Shown here: piece after piece, positions 61,089 to 64,000 of the stretch
How the letters are laid out: every line of letters begins with the position of its first letter
How positions within the stretch are numbered: the first letter of the stretch is position 1
DNA from: Eshraghiella sp964405265
GTDB taxonomy: Bacteria; Bacillota; Clostridia; Lachnospirales; Lachnospiraceae
Direction: 5' to 3'
Length of the DNA: 64,000 bases
Assembly (NCBI GenBank): GCA_964405265.1
Contig: CAYONC010000005.1
Location: 62,001-126,000 of the forward strand
Translations under genes and position numbers: made by a program
The notes under the pieces: model-generated
Database searches by the model: none
Told to the model about the DNA's origin: nothing
The model's input: only the letters and a program-made list of their open reading frames with translations

Positions 61089-61178
61089 AGTACAAAAGTA
61101 CTAAAGGCATACCGAATTTTCCCAAAAATCAACTATTTTTTCCCATTGCCACACAAAATTTAAAAAAATTGTTAGAAT
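61089..61178 (+). promoter_or_regulatory. Tandem-box promoter module, copy B (LytTR/VirR-like)
   Basis: The partner of 14981-15070, aligned without gaps and with 8 differences in 90 positions. Boxes are CCCAAAAATCAAC (61121-61133) and CCCATTGCCACAC (61142-61154), again 21 bp apart, with -10 TAGAAT (61173-61178) at the same distance. The first part forms TAGTAC/GTACTA around AAAA. Confidence 0.7.
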
Positions 61179-61206
61179 TATAAAAAAAACAAGGAGGCAA
61201 TAATTT

Positions 61207-61438
61207 ATGAAATTATTGAAAAAATTAATTCTGACAGCAGGGAACAACGGTAGCATTAACCGATGATGCACCTGACGGATTATATTATCCGTATTTGTGC
61301 TTTCCGTGTTATGAAACAAAATTTAAGGTACAAAGATGTGTGACAAGCAGTCATACAGGCTGGACAACACTGTATGAAAAAACACTGGATTATGCACCTT
61401 TAATCAACAAATCATATGTAGACCTTATAAAGGCATAA
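61207..61438 (+). pseudogene. Small secreted-protein gene with an apparent +1 frameshift
   Basis: AAGGAGG sits 10 bases before an ATG reading MKLLKKLILTA, then the frame stops at codon 20. Skipping one G in GGG (61240-61242) restores a 76-residue frame: a short signal-like start, then DDAPDGLYYPYLCFPCYE with Cys31, Cys34 and Cys44, and YEKTLDYAPLINKSYVDLIKA to TAA at 61438. The downstream frame keeps protein-like composition for 65 codons. It is either a recent pseudogene, a phase-variable gene or a sequence error. Confidence 0.6.
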
Positions 61439-61454
61439 AGAAAGGAAAAAATTT

Positions 61455-62543
61455 ATGAAAAAGATAATAATAATCTCTTTGGTAATAATATCACTGCTTA
61501 CCGGATGCTCCGGTAAGCAGCCGGACGTGAAGGATAATGAGCGAAAATATTTTACGAATATGCCTTCTTTCCTTGAAGATGACGAATGTATTGTTGCAGC
61601 AACCAGACATAACGGAGTAATTGCTAAAGGTCTCAGCATTGTATCCCTGTACACCTTCTGGATTATAAGTGCAGAAGAAATTGAGGACAAGGACATTGAT
61701 GTGAAAATAGATGGTATTAAAACAGAATATACACTTCTTCGAGGACAGTCGGAATTATATGATGAAGAGTTTTTTTGTAAAACCATAATGGCATATAACG
61801 GGATGGACGAAGATGAGATTGATGCACTTCAATTTAGCCTTGATATAGAGGAAAGAAAAAAATACGAAGAAATTTATAAAGAATATTACAGTATCGGTAA
61901 GGATGAATATCCTCAGTTTTATGTAAGGGAACTTAATATACAGTTTAATATGCCGAGATATTCAGATATGGAAGATGAAACCGTAAATAAAATGACTCTT
62001 ATCATAAAAGGAAAGGAATATAATGAAGATATAGGAAATCTGGTTCTGAGATACAAAGAAACAGATAAGACATACGAATATGACAAGGAAAATAATCTTA
62101 TGTTCAGTTCAGGAGGAAGGTATGGATATGGTTTTGACCGGAACAAAGAAGGGATTATACTGATACCTGAATATTCATGCGAGGCACTAAAAGATCTGAC
62201 ATTAAAAGAAATAAAACTGATTTACGGGGATGAAGACAGAAGTGTGTCATCCGCGGCTATAACCATAACAATTGATGGAAAATCAAGTGATCTGAAGTGG
62301 AAAAGCGGCAGTGAAATTTTTATACCCGAGGGCTCTGATGTTAAAATAACGCCCTACATAAGGGATAAAAAACTTGCAGAAAATTTGTTTTATGGAACAA
62401 ATATTTATATGGAATTCTGTTATGAACTTGATGGGGAAATGAAAGAAGTAATAAATCAGACACACGGAACAACTTTTTTTAATTATGATGAAATGTATGC
62501 CGTAGCAAAAGACGGCATAGATTTAAGACCTTATTATGATTAA
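61455..62543 (+). CDS. Lipoprotein of the second accessory operon, function unknown
   Basis: A 362-residue protein with a lipoprotein signal peptide (KKIIIISLVIISLLTGCSG, lipobox Cys about residue 18). The mature part is mostly beta and acidic and carries no recognised family motif. It begins 16 bases after the frame-shifted small gene with AAAGGA, and is 18 bases from the membrane-fusion gene. By position it is probably an extracellular part of the transporter or an immunity/binding protein. No transfer signs beyond the AT-rich composition. Confidence 0.75.
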   Translation: MKKIIIISLVIISLLTGCSGKQPDVKDNERKYFTNMPSFLEDDECIVAATRHNGVIAKGLSIVSLYTFWIISAEEIEDKDIDVKIDGIKTEYTLLRGQSELYDEEFFCKTIMAYNGMDEDEIDALQFSLDIEERKKYEEIYKEYYSIGKDEYPQFYVRELNIQFNMPRYSDMEDETVNKMTLIIKGKEYNEDIGNLVLRYKETDKTYEYDKENNLMFSSGGRYGYGFDRNKEGIILIPEYSCEALKDLTLKEIKLIYGDEDRSVSSAAITITIDGKSSDLKWKSGSEIFIPEGSDVKITPYIRDKKLAENLFYGTNIYMEFCYELDGEMKEVINQTHGTTFFNYDEMYAVAKDGIDLRPYYD

Positions 62544-62561
62544 ATGTGCAGGTGATTACAC

Positions 62562-63416
62562 ATGAAGAAAAAAATTATTAAAATACTGGTGGGAGTAATA
62601 TTTCTTGCATTGTTTACGGCACCGTTGGTAATGATGTTAAAAATGTCACAAAAAGAAATGGGAGACGTAATTCAGAACAGTGAATATTTTTTTGAAGAGA
62701 TGGCTTACGGTATGCCGATTGCAGCATATAGAACCGATATGGAACATTATGTTAAAACGGAAGGTATTGTAACAAGCAGTACATATTCCTTTATAGAAAT
62801 CAATGCAGAATCACCGTCAGGTATACGGATCATAACAGATACAGATAATGAAGTACATAAAGGAGAGATTGTCGGATATGCAGAAGGAGTTCCGGTAATA
62901 AGTAACTATGACGGAATTGTTACAGAGATATGTACGGATAATGGAGGATATATTAAGTTGCAGACATTTGATAATCCTGTTATATCGTGTTATGTGTCTG
63001 AAAGAAATATCGAGATGATGAAAAAAGCCGAAAGACTTGAGGATGATGAGGGGAACATATTAACAATAGAAAAAATATCAAATATCTGCAGTGAAGAAGG
63101 CATTGAAGTTCTTTTAAAATGTAAGGATGATATATATCAGTATGGAGCAGTCATTCCGGATCTTAAAATTTATACAGGAATTGTATTTACGGATATTCTG
63201 GTTGTTGATAAGAGCTGTGTATACAAGAGAAGTAAGAATGGTGTAAGTTATGTAAGACTTGTGGATGAAGACAGACATTTCATAAGGGAAATATCAGTAG
63301 AAACAGGATATGAGAATGAAAATGTTGTCAGTGTAAGCAATATCACGGAAGGGGCATTATGCGATTCCGGATATAAGAAAATAGTAGATTTCAGTGGCGG
63401 GTCGGACTATGATTAA
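62562..63416 (+). CDS. Membrane-fusion-like protein of an ABC exporter
   Basis: A 284-residue protein with an N-terminal membrane helix (about residues 5-26, IKILVGVIFLALFTAPLVMML) and an outside domain. It includes lipoyl/barrel-like parts (KGEIVGYAEGVPVISNYDGIVTEI) and a C-terminal section (YVRLVDEDRHFIREISVETG) like MacA/HlyD adaptors. It overlaps the MacB-type ATPase gene by 8 bases. Gram-positive adaptors of this kind often serve peptide or bacteriocin export or immunity. Confidence 0.72.
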   Translation: MKKKIIKILVGVIFLALFTAPLVMMLKMSQKEMGDVIQNSEYFFEEMAYGMPIAAYRTDMEHYVKTEGIVTSSTYSFIEINAESPSGIRIITDTDNEVHKGEIVGYAEGVPVISNYDGIVTEICTDNGGYIKLQTFDNPVISCYVSERNIEMMKKAERLEDDEGNILTIEKISNICSEEGIEVLLKCKDDIYQYGAVIPDLKIYTGIVFTDILVVDKSCVYKRSKNGVSYVRLVDEDRHFIREISVETGYENENVVSVSNITEGALCDSGYKKIVDFSGGSDYD

Positions 63417-64000
63417 AGAATTAAATATTGAACTGAAAAATATATCAAAAGAATATGACAGGCAGGTTCTTAAAGACATTAATCTTAAAATTACCAATGA
63501 CAGTTATGTTACGATTGTAGGAAAATCCGGGTCAGGAAAATCAACACTTATGAATATAATAGGAATGATTGAAGAGTATGACGGCGGTAACTATTCATTT
63601 AATGGAAAAAACATAAAAAAGGGAAAGGATTATGCAAATATCAGGTCAGATTATATAGGATTTATATTTCAGTCATATAATTTGATTCCGACAATGACAT
63701 GTCTTGAGAATATTATGCTTCCTCTTCAATATAGCAAAAAAACTGATGCGGATCCTGAAAAGCTTATTGAACAGTTACAAATCGGAAAGCTGCTTTCCAA
63801 ACCGGTGGTATATTTAAGCGGAGGAGAAAGACAGAGGGTTGCCATAGCGAGGGCACTTATCCTTAATCCTTCGCTTATTATTGCGGATGAGCCGACGGGA
63901 AATCTTGATCCGGAAAACAGAAATATAGTACTGGATATTATTGATGAAGAACACAGGAAGGGAAGAGCCGTGGTAATGATTACACACGATCTTAAGACAG
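63409..64000 (+). CDS. MacB-type ABC ATPase, cut by the window end
   Basis: The first 197 residues are visible, with no stop before the end. Walker A is GKSGSGKS (38-45), the Q-loop FQSYNLIPTMTCLENI, the signature LSGGERQR and Walker B LIIADEPTGNLD. It overlaps the adaptor gene by 8 bases (ATG at 63409). It resembles ATPases of MacB/SalX-type exporters, including those described for bacteriocin export with lactococcin-972-like peptides. The permease presumably lies past the window. Confidence 0.88.
   Translation, partial: MIKELNIELKNISKEYDRQVLKDINLKITNDSYVTIVGKSGSGKSTLMNIIGMIEEYDGGNYSFNGKNIKKGKDYANIRSDYIGFIFQSYNLIPTMTCLENIMLPLQYSKKTDADPEKLIEQLQIGKLLSKPVVYLSGGERQRVAIARALILNPSLIIADEPTGNLDPENRNIVLDIIDEEHRKGRAVVMITHDLKT

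Noticed and set aside
60937..61125. Minus-strand 62-codon frame before the second promoter module
   Set aside because: It overlaps the promoter module, has no ribosome site and no recognisable protein features.

Overview
The window looks like a piece of a chromosome from an endospore-forming clostridium, most probably of the Lachnospiraceae. The reasons are the moderately low GC, strong AGGAGG ribosome binding sites, frequent TTG/GTG starts, Spo0A, a complete spoIIIAA-AH set, SpoIVB, L27 with a Prp-cleaved N-terminal extension, and electron-bifurcating NfnAB. No rRNA, tRNA, CRISPR array or intact insertion sequence was recognised.

Layout. Positions 1-4285 hold the rplU-prp-rpmA-obgE-yhbY-nadD-yqeK-rsfS ribosome-assembly and NAD block behind an L21-type leader. 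Positions 4289-7179 hold the folate genes folC, folP and a folB-folK fusion. Spo0A (7330-8130, with Spo0A boxes in its own promoter) and glycogen synthase follow. Then come LexA-controlled recA with recX, RNase Y, and a formate/nitrite-type channel. Positions 14690-19116 are an accessory island: an AgrD-like autoinducer peptide gene behind an unusual tandem-box promoter, small secreted and anchored proteins, two membrane permeases and an ABC ATPase. Positions 19231-30734 are the classical rimP-nusA-rnpM-ylxQ-infB-rbfA-nrnA-truB-ribF-rpsO-pnp-yebC translation and RNA block. Positions 30757-37089 hold a LacI-family regulator, a 1213-residue protein made of about 14 bacterial Ig-like repeats, and a membrane protein with chitobiase-type C-terminal modules. 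NfnAB, rlmH, a lipoprotein, a MacB/FtsX-type ABC transporter and a DUF368 protein fill 37206-45088. Positions 45209-60458 are the conserved spoIIIA-nusB-xseAB-ispA-dxs-tlyA-nadK-argR-recN-spoIVB sporulation and isoprenoid cluster. In most relatives spo0A directly follows spoIVB; here it lies about 51 kb away. From 60459 to the window end there is degenerate sequence and a second accessory operon.

The most notable observation is that the two accessory islands (from about 14981 and from about 61089) share a nearly identical 90-bp promoter module (8 differences in 90 positions). It carries two CCCA-type boxes 21 bp apart, resembling sites for LytTR response regulators of the AgrA/VirR kind, and a -10 element at the same offset. 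One copy drives an AgrD-like cyclic peptide precursor with no agrB in view. The other drives a small secreted-protein gene broken by an apparent +1 frameshift, followed by a lipoprotein, a membrane-fusion protein and a MacB-type ATPase. I infer a peptide-controlled regulon of export or immunity operons whose sensor and regulator lie outside the window.

Several control regions can be read directly: a LexA box over the recA start region, three Spo0A boxes around the spo0A promoter, a long dsRNA-like hairpin in the pnp leader, a candidate sigma-E promoter for spoIIIA, and many intrinsic terminators. Functions are assigned from recognisable motifs and gene order only; no database search was run.
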